From contig CAZZCB010000002.1 in the NCBI GenBank assembly GCA_964652835.1, positions 28,453 through 92,452 of the forward strand: DNA of 64,000 nucleotides, in the 5' to 3' direction. Source of the stretch: JAUPTX01 sp964652835. Lineage in GTDB: Bacteria > Patescibacteriota > Minisyncoccia > Phycocordibacterales > CSBR16-119. Of the stretch, positions 56,964 to 63,861 are shown in pieces (positions within the stretch are counted from its first letter, which is position 1; the number at the start of each line of letters is the position of its first letter). The notes under the pieces were generated by a model. That model saw nothing but the letters and a program-made list of their open reading frames with translations, searched no databases and had not been told where the DNA came from. A program made the translations under genes and the position numbers.

Positions 56964-58229
56964 TTAAATTTGTATGGTTTTATAAGACACATCAGATTCA
57001 ATTTCTCGAGATTGCTTAATTAAATCTTTCAAATTTTTACCCCTAAGGGCATAGTAATAGAGCTGTGTTGGTGTTTGTGGTAAGGATAACAGTTTATCTC
57101 CCACAGATGCAAACTTCAAAGAGTGCCAAATATTTTTATTAGATTTTATTTTTTCATAGCCTTTAAATTCAGTAAGTATTGAATTTTGCCTGATTTTAGG
57201 AAGTATACTTTTGTGTAGAACACAGCCACTAATCTTCGATTTTAATTTTATTTTATCATGTTTTTTTAATAAAGCATAAAAAAGCTGTTCCGTTAAATCA
57301 ACACCTGTAACCTTTTTATATCCAAGAGGTATTCCTCCACCGACGGTCCTCGATGCTATTTCAAGTAGATATGGCTTGCCTTCTTTTATTCTCCACTCAC
57401 AGTGAAATCCACAAGTATTAAAACCAAGTATGTCGATTACCTTAGTAGTCTCAGACTTACATATTTCAAACATTTTGTTGGGTATGTTTGCAGGTATAAA
57501 ACTTCCAATTTGTTGAAAATATGGCTCTTTTCCCATAATAAACTCAGTGGTTCCTACAATGTGAACCTTATGATCTATTACAATACCATCAACACTTATT
57601 ACTTTTCCTTTTATATACTCTTCAACAAGCATTGATCCTTCAAATTTTTTAAATATTTCTCGGTCTTCAGGATCAATAGATTTTTTAACATCCCCTATAT
57701 CTCGGTCTATATTTTCATTATTAGATATTTTTTTAACACCATGACTTGATGATCCTATTAGGGGTTTGATTACACAGGGCTTAGGGAATCTTCTTAATTC
57801 TTTTTTAAAATTTTTATCAAATATGTTTATTTTTATAAATTTTGGTTGGAGTTTAAAATTATTATTTTTTAATATTGTTCTCATATTTAATTTATTTTGA
57901 GAACTTCTCTGGGCTGCAGTTGACCCTACTCCGCTTAGTCCTAATTTTTCGGCTAAGATAGACGTGGGGATAACAGAACTTTCTTTAAAGGAAATAACAG
58001 CGTCTATTCTTATATTGTTTTTTTTAATAAATTTAAAAATAGAGGCTATCAACTTTTTTGGTTCGTAAGTGTCCACTATGATTACATCCTTTTCATTGAC
58101 ATACTTTAGTAAAAAGTTATCAAATTTTGTCGTGGCCAAAATTATTCTAAGGCCAAGCCCCTTAGCTTTTTTGAGTGTGAATTCTTTGTTTTTTCCCCCG
58201 TGTTCTACAAAGATTATGTTTTTGTTCAT
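56964..58229 (-). CDS. ATP-grasp ligase (carboxylate-amine ligase)
   Basis: A 421-residue ATP-grasp protein: N-terminal pre-ATP-grasp Rossmann part (NIIFVEHGGKNKEFTLKKAKG, in part), PCVIKPLIGSSSHGVKKI (ATP-binding Lys and Gly loop), MLVEEYIKGKVISVDGIVID, and GFHCEWRIKEGKPYLLEIASRTVGGGIPLG (metal ligands E and R/N region, cited in part). The layout is that of amino-acid ligases such as those in dipeptide and antibiotic pathways. It is the first gene of the minus-strand operon and divergent from the AlaRS-like gene. Substrates unknown. Confidence 0.88.
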   Translation of the reverse strand: MNKNIIFVEHGGKNKEFTLKKAKGLGLRIILATTKFDNFLLKYVNEKDVIIVDTYEPKKLIASIFKFIKKNNIRIDAVISFKESSVIPTSILAEKLGLSGVGSTAAQRSSQNKLNMRTILKNNNFKLQPKFIKINIFDKNFKKELRRFPKPCVIKPLIGSSSHGVKKISNNENIDRDIGDVKKSIDPEDREIFKKFEGSMLVEEYIKGKVISVDGIVIDHKVHIVGTTEFIMGKEPYFQQIGSFIPANIPNKMFEICKSETTKVIDILGFNTCGFHCEWRIKEGKPYLLEIASRTVGGGIPLGYKKVTGVDLTEQLFYALLKKHDKIKLKSKISGCVLHKSILPKIRQNSILTEFKGYEKIKSNKNIWHSLKFASVGDKLLSLPQTPTQLYYYALRGKNLKDLIKQSREIESDVSYKTIQI

Positions 58230-58252
58230 AATATACTAATTTATATCATGTA

Positions 58253-58281
58253 TTGGCAAATTTATACAGATAAGGTAAATT
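58253..58281 (+). promoter_or_regulatory. Promoter of the AlaRS-like gene
   Basis: TTGGCA (58253-58258), 17-nt spacer, TAAATT (58276-58281); leader ends accttgcaaaataacaaca before ATG. Confidence 0.6.
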
Positions 58282-58316
58282 AATATAGAAAAGTCAAACC
58301 TTGCAAAATAACAACA

Positions 58317-59477
58317 ATGAAAAACAGGTTAAAAATCCTTGAGCTACAGAACGATGTTTCTGAAGGCTATTTTAGGATCATGCTTGAAGCGGGGTTGGTT
58401 AAGCATGATCCAAGTTCTTTGATCCCCGAGAATGACGATTCGCTTCTTTTCACGAACTCAACAATTGTTCCCTTAAAGCAGAGGTTTTTAGCGGAGCAAT
58501 ATTTGGGTAACGGTTGGTTTTTGCTCCAAGATTGCATTCGACTGCAAGCTTTGAAAATCACGTACGATATGGAAAAGCCCATTAAGTTCGTGTCCTGCTT
58601 TAAGATGCTGGGTTCTATTGTTCCTAGTAAAAACCTCAAGCTTGCGATTGAAACCTCATTGGATTTTTTGTTCAATGTGGTCGGTCTAAGTAAGCAAGAT
58701 CTTGTGGTGTGGGAAAATGAAAGTGGCGACGGTGTTCTGAGTGGTATTTTTTCCTCAATGGATATATCTATTGAGAAAAAACCCGCTTATGTTTGGAATT
58801 ACGGAATGCCAGGTGTTTACGGAACAGGGATTACCTTTGCCCGAAGGTATCCTGACGGTTCGTCAAAAAGTTTTGGGAACATGGTGGGAATGCACCATAA
58901 TGGGAAAGTGACGGCGTACGAGTTTGGTTTCGGCATTGAGTCATTAATTGGCCGGGCAATCTTTTGCGAGACTGCGTTTTCTGGTTCTGTACATTTGGCG
59001 ATAGCAGGATTGGAGCCAAGTCAGACAAATTTTAGGTTGGTCAATTTGGTCGGGCTTGTGGTTGCCATGCACGTTGCCGGTGTGAACAAGAGGGATCAGC
59101 GGGCAAGATGGTTTTTCTTGTCGAATTCGATTAGGGCTTTGATAAACTTGTCTCTGTGTAGCGGGGTAAGTTTTGATCAGCTTGTGCAGTGGCTTCGTGA
59201 TTTTGCTGAACATTTTTTCCAAAGCAACATCTCTAATGTTTTTGTTGAACATTTAGAGAAAAGATGGATGGACGTTGCCAGCGCCGAAGATCGTTTTGCA
59301 AACTGGTTAAAAAGTCAGCAATCATTGTACTATAGGACTGGTAAGGTGGGTGCGAAGTTTGAAAAAGTGGAGGACGTCGTGAGCCACATCCATAAATCTT
59401 ATCAGATTCCAAGATGTAGAATCTTGGAAATGTTGACTCAATTTCAGCCGTGGTCAACAAAAATGGGTCAAGCGTAG
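58317..59477 (+). CDS. Stand-alone alanyl-tRNA synthetase-like protein without editing or C-Ala domains
   Basis: This 386-residue protein follows the AlaRS class II core in order: SLLFTNSTIVPLKQRFL (42-58; compare FTNAGMNQFK), LLQDCIRLQAL (69-79; compare QKCIRAGG), FVSCFKMLGSIV (91-102; compare FFEMLGNFS), a region like the NxWxxGDTGPCGP segment (YVWNYGMPGVYGTG, 158-171), and YEFGFGIESL (201-210; compare DTGMGLERL). The motif 3 Arg is Ser here (IES for LER), so ATP use is doubtful. The helical tRNA-recognition part follows (MHVAGVNKRDQRARWFFLSN). It is a single-gene unit directly in front of the 23S-like RNA. Function unknown. Confidence 0.75.
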   Translation: MKNRLKILELQNDVSEGYFRIMLEAGLVKHDPSSLIPENDDSLLFTNSTIVPLKQRFLAEQYLGNGWFLLQDCIRLQALKITYDMEKPIKFVSCFKMLGSIVPSKNLKLAIETSLDFLFNVVGLSKQDLVVWENESGDGVLSGIFSSMDISIEKKPAYVWNYGMPGVYGTGITFARRYPDGSSKSFGNMVGMHHNGKVTAYEFGFGIESLIGRAIFCETAFSGSVHLAIAGLEPSQTNFRLVNLVGLVVAMHVAGVNKRDQRARWFFLSNSIRALINLSLCSGVSFDQLVQWLRDFAEHFFQSNISNVFVEHLEKRWMDVASAEDRFANWLKSQQSLYYRTGKVGAKFEKVEDVVSHIHKSYQIPRCRILEMLTQFQPWSTKMGQA

Positions 59478-59493
59478 CCTTGTCCCATTTTTT
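59461..59493 (+). terminator. Terminator of the AlaRS-like gene (overlaps its stop codon)
   Basis: AAATGGG-CAAG, CGTAGC, CTTG-CCCATTTTTT; it directly precedes the promoter of the 23S-like RNA. Confidence 0.8.
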
Positions 59494-59494
59494 C

Positions 59495-59523
59495 TTGTAA
59501 AAAATTTAAATAAATAGTATGTT
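59495..59523 (+). promoter_or_regulatory. Promoter of the 23S-like RNA
   Basis: TTGTAA (59495-59500), 17-nt AT-rich spacer, TATGTT (59518-59523); predicted start near 59530. Confidence 0.65.
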
Positions 59524-59529
59524 GTAGGT

Positions 59530-59728
59530 AGGACCGAGGTGTTTTTGTCCGGCCTTGTGCCGTCGACGTCCACGATGGACTCAATATCCATCATTTGTGG
59601 ACATACTCAGGGAACTGAAGCATCGTAGTACCTGGAGGAATAAAAACGGTCTAAGACATCTTGCCCAGTAGTGACGAGCGAAAAGCAGATTATCCGACCC
59701 GGGAAGCGTCAGCGCTTCCCGGGTTTTT
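59530..59728 (+). ncRNA. Free-standing RNA of about 200 nt resembling 23S rRNA domain I
   Basis: No ORF fits. The middle of the RNA is recognisably 23S rRNA domain I: GGGAACTGAAGCATC (59610-59624) then AGTACCTGGAGGAA (compare GGGAACTGAAACATCTAAGTACCC and AGGAAAAGAAA in bacterial 23S), CCCAGTAG (59664-59671) and GACGAGCGAA (59673-59682; compare CCAGTAGCGGCGAGCGAA). This corresponds to roughly E. coli 23S positions 185-265 by memory. CAGG/CCTG keeps the helix by base changes on both sides. A hairpin GTCCAC-GATGGA/TCCATC-GTGGAC precedes it. Own promoter and terminator; no other rRNA sequence adjoins. Directly behind the AlaRS-like gene. Confidence 0.75.
59698..59728 (+). terminator. Terminator of the 23S-like RNA
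   Basis: CCCGGGAAGCG, TCAG, CGCTTCCCGGG, TTTTTG. Confidence 0.92.
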
Positions 59729-59735
59729 GTTTATA

Positions 59736-59763
59736 TTGACTTTATTTTATATTATGCTATAAT
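59736..59763 (+). promoter_or_regulatory. Promoter of the 79-residue membrane protein gene
   Basis: TTGACT (59736-59741), 16-nt spacer, TATAAT (59758-59763); A/C-rich leader of about 35 nt (ctcaccattaacctaaccat). Confidence 0.8.
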
Positions 59764-59804
59764 ATATAAGAACACCTGGACTCACCATTAACCTAACCAT
59801 TCCC

Positions 59805-60044
59805 ATGAGAGAAGTTCTTCATAACATCATGACCCGTCGCAACTGGTTCCTCGGAGCCCTCGTCGTGGTCTTCCTCATTTACTTCCTGATCGACCCGAAC
59901 TCCGTCTTTCAGATGGCAAATGGTTTGTGGCAGCTGATCAAGCTCGCCGGAGTCTTTGCCGTCGCGATCGTCGGTATCAGGATGATCCTCGGATACAAGC
60001 CATTCTGGTGGCCCGCAGGAAGTAGCGCAAAGAAGAAAAGCTGA
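59805..60044 (+). CDS. Small two-helix membrane protein, 79 residues, single-gene unit
   Basis: Two membrane helices (WFLGALVVVFLIYFLI and LIKLAGVFAVAIVGIRMIL) with a short loop and a basic tail ending AGSSAKKKS. The size and layout resemble phage holins or small toxic membrane peptides, but no family match is recognised. The plus strand is chosen over the antisense ORF because of the promoter, A/C-rich leader and terminator. GC content (about 55%) is much higher than in the AT-rich genes on both sides. Function unknown. Confidence 0.75.
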   Translation: MREVLHNIMTRRNWFLGALVVVFLIYFLIDPNSVFQMANGLWQLIKLAGVFAVAIVGIRMILGYKPFWWPAGSSAKKKS

Positions 60045-60074
60045 GAAGATCAGCTTCATCCTAAGATGAGAATC

Positions 60075-60100
60075 CCGCGGTCAGACGACCGCGGTTTTTT
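60075..60100 (+). terminator. Intrinsic terminator
   Basis: CCGCGGTC, AGAC, GACCGCGG, TTTTTT. Confidence 0.92.
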
Positions 60101-60149
60101 CTTTTTGTTACTTGTTTCCAATATTGTTATTTTTCGGTAGAATTAAGAA

Positions 60150-60782
60150 ATGCTAGAAAAACATCAAAATTTTAATGAAAGAAATCTTATTCCAGAAGAT
60201 ATACAAAAGGTCTTAAGTAATCTTGGGATTGATCTAAAAGATTTTAAGGGAAAAGTTTTAGATATTGGCGCTGGAGACGTTGAGATTTTAGATTATTTAA
60301 ATAAAAATACTGAAGCTGATATTGTAGGTATAGATATTCATGTGCCCGAAGAGTTAAAAGATAAATTAATTAATGCTGATGTTAGAGAGTTACCTTTTCC
60401 TGATAATACTTTTGACTTGTCTTTTTCTCACGCATCTATTCCAAATGTTTTTATTGGCGAGTATTCTTTTGAAAATCATAAAGTTGGTGAGGAGAATATC
60501 TATAATTCAACAAAAAAGGCACTCTCTGAGATTTTTAGAACATTAAAATTTGGAGGCACTGCTTACCTGGCTCCAATCTCCATGTCAGAATTATATGATT
60601 CTGAAAAGGCGAAGAAAAATTCTCTAGAAAAAGCTATAAATGAGCTTAGATTAGAGAATGAAGATATACAAATTGATCTTAATTTTATTGAAACAAAAAC
60701 AGACGAGTATAATAATGAAACAAGAGACTACTATCGGCTTGTCATCCACAAGATTCCTGATGTTAAAAACCAAAAACCCTAA
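60150..60782 (+). CDS. SAM-dependent methyltransferase
   Basis: A 210-residue class I methyltransferase: GKVLDIGAGDVEILDYL (motif I), ADIVGIDIHVPEEL (motif II), ELPFPDNTFDLSFSHASI (motif IV) and EIFRTLKFGGTAYLAPIS (motif V). The substrate is unknown; the type is like UbiE/small-molecule enzymes. TAGAAT lies about 6-10 nt before ATG, so the transcript is probably nearly leaderless. AT-rich like the rest of the island. A perfect hairpin lies 28 nt behind the stop. Confidence 0.88.
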   Translation: MLEKHQNFNERNLIPEDIQKVLSNLGIDLKDFKGKVLDIGAGDVEILDYLNKNTEADIVGIDIHVPEELKDKLINADVRELPFPDNTFDLSFSHASIPNVFIGEYSFENHKVGEENIYNSTKKALSEIFRTLKFGGTAYLAPISMSELYDSEKAKKNSLEKAINELRLENEDIQIDLNFIETKTDEYNNETRDYYRLVIHKIPDVKNQKP

Positions 60783-60809
60783 AAAGTTAAAATTGGCCCA
60801 CTATTAAAT

Positions 60810-60834
60810 CAGGGTTTCCCAAAGGGAAACCCTG
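60810..60834. repeat. Perfect 11-bp inverted repeat, possible terminator
   Basis: CAGGGTTTCCC, AAA, GGGAAACCCTG. No T-run follows on either strand, so termination is uncertain. Confidence 0.5.
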
Positions 60835-60913
60835 CCCAAGGCTCTATATTTGAGTGTTTTAAATTCCCGGGTGATGGGGTAGAATATTTGTATAAAAAGT
60901 AATTTTGTATTTT

Positions 60914-61609
60914 ATGAATTTACAAAAAAATCTAAAAGATAACAATAATGAGGGTCACAGAAAAAGGCTCCGAGAAAAATTTCTATCTGGCGGATTTAAT
61001 GGATTCCATGATTATGAAATTATAGAACTTTTACTTACTCTTGGAACACCGCGAAAAGATTGTAAGCCGATTGCAAAAGAATTAATAAAAAATTTTGGAT
61101 CTCTTAAAAAAGTTTTGGATGCTGATTTAGAAAATTTACAAGTTGTAAAAGGGGTAGGTCCATCTAATGCTTTTGGCTTAAAATTATTTCAAGCTGTATC
61201 AGAAAGATTGGCTAAAGAAAAAATACCAGAAATTATAGATTTTAGTTCTACAAAAATAATTGCAGAATTTTTACAAAAACTCCTGGGGCGAGAAAAACGA
61301 GAACACTTTATTGCTTTTTATCTTGATTCAAAAAATCATCTCATTGAATATAGGACGATTTCCATTGGAATATTAAATGCCAGTTTGGTTCACCCGAGGG
61401 AAGTTTTTGAGCCCGCAGTTTCGCTTCACTCTTTAAGTGTTATTGTTGCTCATAATCATCCTTCCGGTAGCGTAGAACCTTCAGGTGAAGATAGAGATAT
61501 AACAAAAAAACTGGTTGAATCAGGAAGACTACTCGGAATAGACGTTCGTGATCATATTATAGTTTCAAATTCTGGTTTTTTTAGCTTCCAGCAACAATTA
61601 CTTATATAG
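60914..61609 (+). CDS. radC: RadC-family JAB-domain protein
   Basis: A 231-residue RadC (DUF2466) protein: N-terminal helix-hairpin-helix region (LQVVKGVGPSNAFGLKLFQA) and a JAB/MPN+ domain with the metalloprotease-like motif HNHPSGSVEPSGEDRDITKK and conserved Asp/Ser around it. Despite the name, a role in repair is not established; family members cluster with mobile and defence genes. ATG 60914 is chosen over the TTG at 60905. It opens the segment with MazG and the nuclease-helicase. Confidence 0.93.
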   Translation: MNLQKNLKDNNNEGHRKRLREKFLSGGFNGFHDYEIIELLLTLGTPRKDCKPIAKELIKNFGSLKKVLDADLENLQVVKGVGPSNAFGLKLFQAVSERLAKEKIPEIIDFSSTKIIAEFLQKLLGREKREHFIAFYLDSKNHLIEYRTISIGILNASLVHPREVFEPAVSLHSLSVIVAHNHPSGSVEPSGEDRDITKKLVESGRLLGIDVRDHIIVSNSGFFSFQQQLLI

Positions 61610-61645
61610 ATTGAAAAAGATTAGATTTTATGTAATTATTGACCT

Positions 61646-61993
61646 ATGTCAGATATCCAAGATTTAACTAAAAAAGTTATAAATTTCCGAGATAAGAGAG
61701 ATTGGAAACAATTTCATAATCCCAAAGATTGTGGAATTTCTTTATTATTAGAGGTCTCTGAGTTACTAGAACACTTTCAATGGAAAAATGCAGAAATTTT
61801 AGATAAGCATATTAGGGAAAATAAAAAAGAAATATCTAAAGAATTGGCAGATGTTTTTTATTGGGTTTTGTTAATTTCCCATGATTTCAATATTGATATT
61901 TCTAAATCTTTAATTTCAAAAATTAAAGAAAATCAAAAAAAATATCCCATAAGTAAATCTAAAGGAAAATCAACTAAATACAACAAACTCTAG
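61646..61993 (+). CDS. MazG-like nucleotide pyrophosphohydrolase
   Basis: A 115-residue all-helical NTP pyrophosphohydrolase of the MazG/dCTPase type. The metal-binding motif is LLLEVSELLEHFQW followed by KEISKELADVFYWVLLIS (ExxE...ExxD). RDKRDWKQFHNPKDCGISL is the substrate-binding start typical of the short XTP3-transactivated-like subgroup, which prefers dCTP. It lies 2 nt before the nuclease-helicase gene, so the pair is likely co-expressed and may act in nucleotide-linked defence. Confidence 0.92.
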   Translation: MSDIQDLTKKVINFRDKRDWKQFHNPKDCGISLLLEVSELLEHFQWKNAEILDKHIRENKKEISKELADVFYWVLLISHDFNIDISKSLISKIKENQKKYPISKSKGKSTKYNKL

Positions 61994-61995
61994 CA

Positions 61996-63849
61996 ATGAT
62001 TGTATACTCCTCAACAAAACAAAAATTTCAAGAAGATATTATGACAAATAGTATCGGCTCTATTATCTTAGATAAATACAAAGACGTAACAGGTAGGGAC
62101 ACAGGTGTGTCTGAGGTTAATTCATGGACGAATTCTCTTCAGTTTATGGATAGAATACTAAATGACGACTCTATTCCCGAAGATGTTGGTATTTCAATTG
62201 AATATCATATTCCAAGATCTTCAAAAAGAATTGATTTTATTATTACAGGCCTTGATGAGAGTAAAAAAGATTCTGTTATTATTATAGAATTAAAGCAATG
62301 GCAAAAAGCTGAAATTACAGATAAGGACGCAGTTGTTGTAACTCGTTTTAAACATGGTGAAAAAGAAACACCCCATCCTTCATATCAGGCTTGGTCGTAT
62401 AAAAAACTCCTAGAAGATTACAATGAGACAGTCGAAGAAGATAAAATAAATCTTACACCTTGTGCATATTTACATAACTATGATGAAGATGAGGTAATTA
62501 AAAATCAATTTTATCAAGAATATATAGACAAAGCTCCTATTTTTCTAAAAACTGATGCATTAAAATTAAGACAATTTATAAAACATAACATACGATACGG
62601 TGATAAAAATAATATCATGTACCGTATTGATAATGGTAAAATTCGCCCTTCAAAAAATTTAGCCGACGAACTATCGTCTATGTTGTCTGGAAATAGTGAA
62701 TTTGTAATGATAGACGATCAAAAAATTGTTTTTGAAACTGCATTAAAATTAGCAAAACAATCTTCCGAGATAAATAAAAATGTATTAATTATAGAAGGCG
62801 GACCTGGAACTGGTAAAACTGTCGTTGCAATTAATTTACTTGTTGAGTTTACAAAAAAACAAATGGTCAGTCAGTATATTACTCGTAATTCTGCACCGAG
62901 AGAAGTTTATGAGTCAAAACTAACGGGCACATTTAAAAAAAGCCACATCTCAAATCTTTTTAGTGGTTCTGGCTCTTTTCATTCTCTTGATTCTAATATT
63001 TATGACGGGCTTATTATAGACGAAGCTCATAGGTTGAATAGTAAATCGGGAATGTTTAGTCATTTGGGTGAAAATCAAATTAAAGAAATAATAAACGCAT
63101 CTAAGTTCAGTGTATTTTTTGTTGACGAAGATCAAAAGGTGACATTAAAAGATATTGGAGATAAAGAAGAAATAAGAAAACAGGCAAACGCGCTAGGTGC
63201 TAATGTTTTTGAATTATCACTAGAGTCTCAATTTAGGTGTGATGGTTCTGACGGATATCTTGCTTGGCTTGATGATGTTTTACAAATTAGAGATACTGCT
63301 AATGACACCATTGATGATATTAATTATGATTTTCAGATTTTTGATGATCCCCAAGAACTTCATAATGTTATTAAGGAAAAAAATAAAGAAAAAAATAAGG
63401 CTCGATTGGTTGCGGGGTATTGTTGGAAATGGGTCAGTAAGAGAAATCCTATTCTCAAAGATATAATAATAGGGGATTATAAAGCTACGTGGAATTTAGA
63501 TAAAGACGGTCAAGCTTGGATTATTCAACCAGATTCAGTTTCTGAGGTCGGATGTATTCACACTTGCCAGGGTCTTGAAGTTGATTATGTTGGTGTAATT
63601 ATTGGACCAGATTTTATTGTCAGAGAAGGGGTTGTTAAAACTGTTCCTGAGGCTCGTGCGAGTACCGACAAATCTATTCATGGATGGAAAAAGGGTTTGA
63701 AGGAAAATCCAGAACACATGAAAAAACAATTAGACTTAATTATTAAAAACACTTATCGAACCTTAATGACTAGAGGAATGAAAGGGTGCTATGTGTATTT
63801 TACTGACCAAGAGACCAAAGACTATTTTAAGTTAAGATTTAAAAAATAA
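61996..63849 (+). CDS. DUF2075 helicase/ATPase with N-terminal nuclease-like domain
   Basis: A 617-residue protein. Residues about 70-105 contain RIDFIITGLDESKKDSVIII and IIELKQWQKAE, the D...ExK pattern of PD-(D/E)XK nucleases. The second half is a superfamily 1-like ATPase of DUF2075 type: Walker A EGGPGTGKTVVAINLL, Walker B YDGLIIDEAHRLN, FFVDEDQKVTLKDIG, SLESQFRCDG, and a final HTCQGLEVDYVGVIIGPDF with TRGMKGCYVYF. Such nuclease-helicases are frequent in restriction and phage-defence loci. Two upstream ATGs (61996, 62041) leave the start uncertain. Confidence 0.88.
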   Translation: MIVYSSTKQKFQEDIMTNSIGSIILDKYKDVTGRDTGVSEVNSWTNSLQFMDRILNDDSIPEDVGISIEYHIPRSSKRIDFIITGLDESKKDSVIIIELKQWQKAEITDKDAVVVTRFKHGEKETPHPSYQAWSYKKLLEDYNETVEEDKINLTPCAYLHNYDEDEVIKNQFYQEYIDKAPIFLKTDALKLRQFIKHNIRYGDKNNIMYRIDNGKIRPSKNLADELSSMLSGNSEFVMIDDQKIVFETALKLAKQSSEINKNVLIIEGGPGTGKTVVAINLLVEFTKKQMVSQYITRNSAPREVYESKLTGTFKKSHISNLFSGSGSFHSLDSNIYDGLIIDEAHRLNSKSGMFSHLGENQIKEIINASKFSVFFVDEDQKVTLKDIGDKEEIRKQANALGANVFELSLESQFRCDGSDGYLAWLDDVLQIRDTANDTIDDINYDFQIFDDPQELHNVIKEKNKEKNKARLVAGYCWKWVSKRNPILKDIIIGDYKATWNLDKDGQAWIIQPDSVSEVGCIHTCQGLEVDYVGVIIGPDFIVREGVVKTVPEARASTDKSIHGWKKGLKENPEHMKKQLDLIIKNTYRTLMTRGMKGCYVYFTDQETKDYFKLRFKK

Positions 63850-63861
63850 TTAAGGAGATTG

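Noticed and set aside
59793..60059. Minus-strand ORF of 88 codons with a lipoprotein-like start
   Set aside because: It spans the plus-strand start region and lacks promoter and terminator; the plus-strand frame has all three signals.
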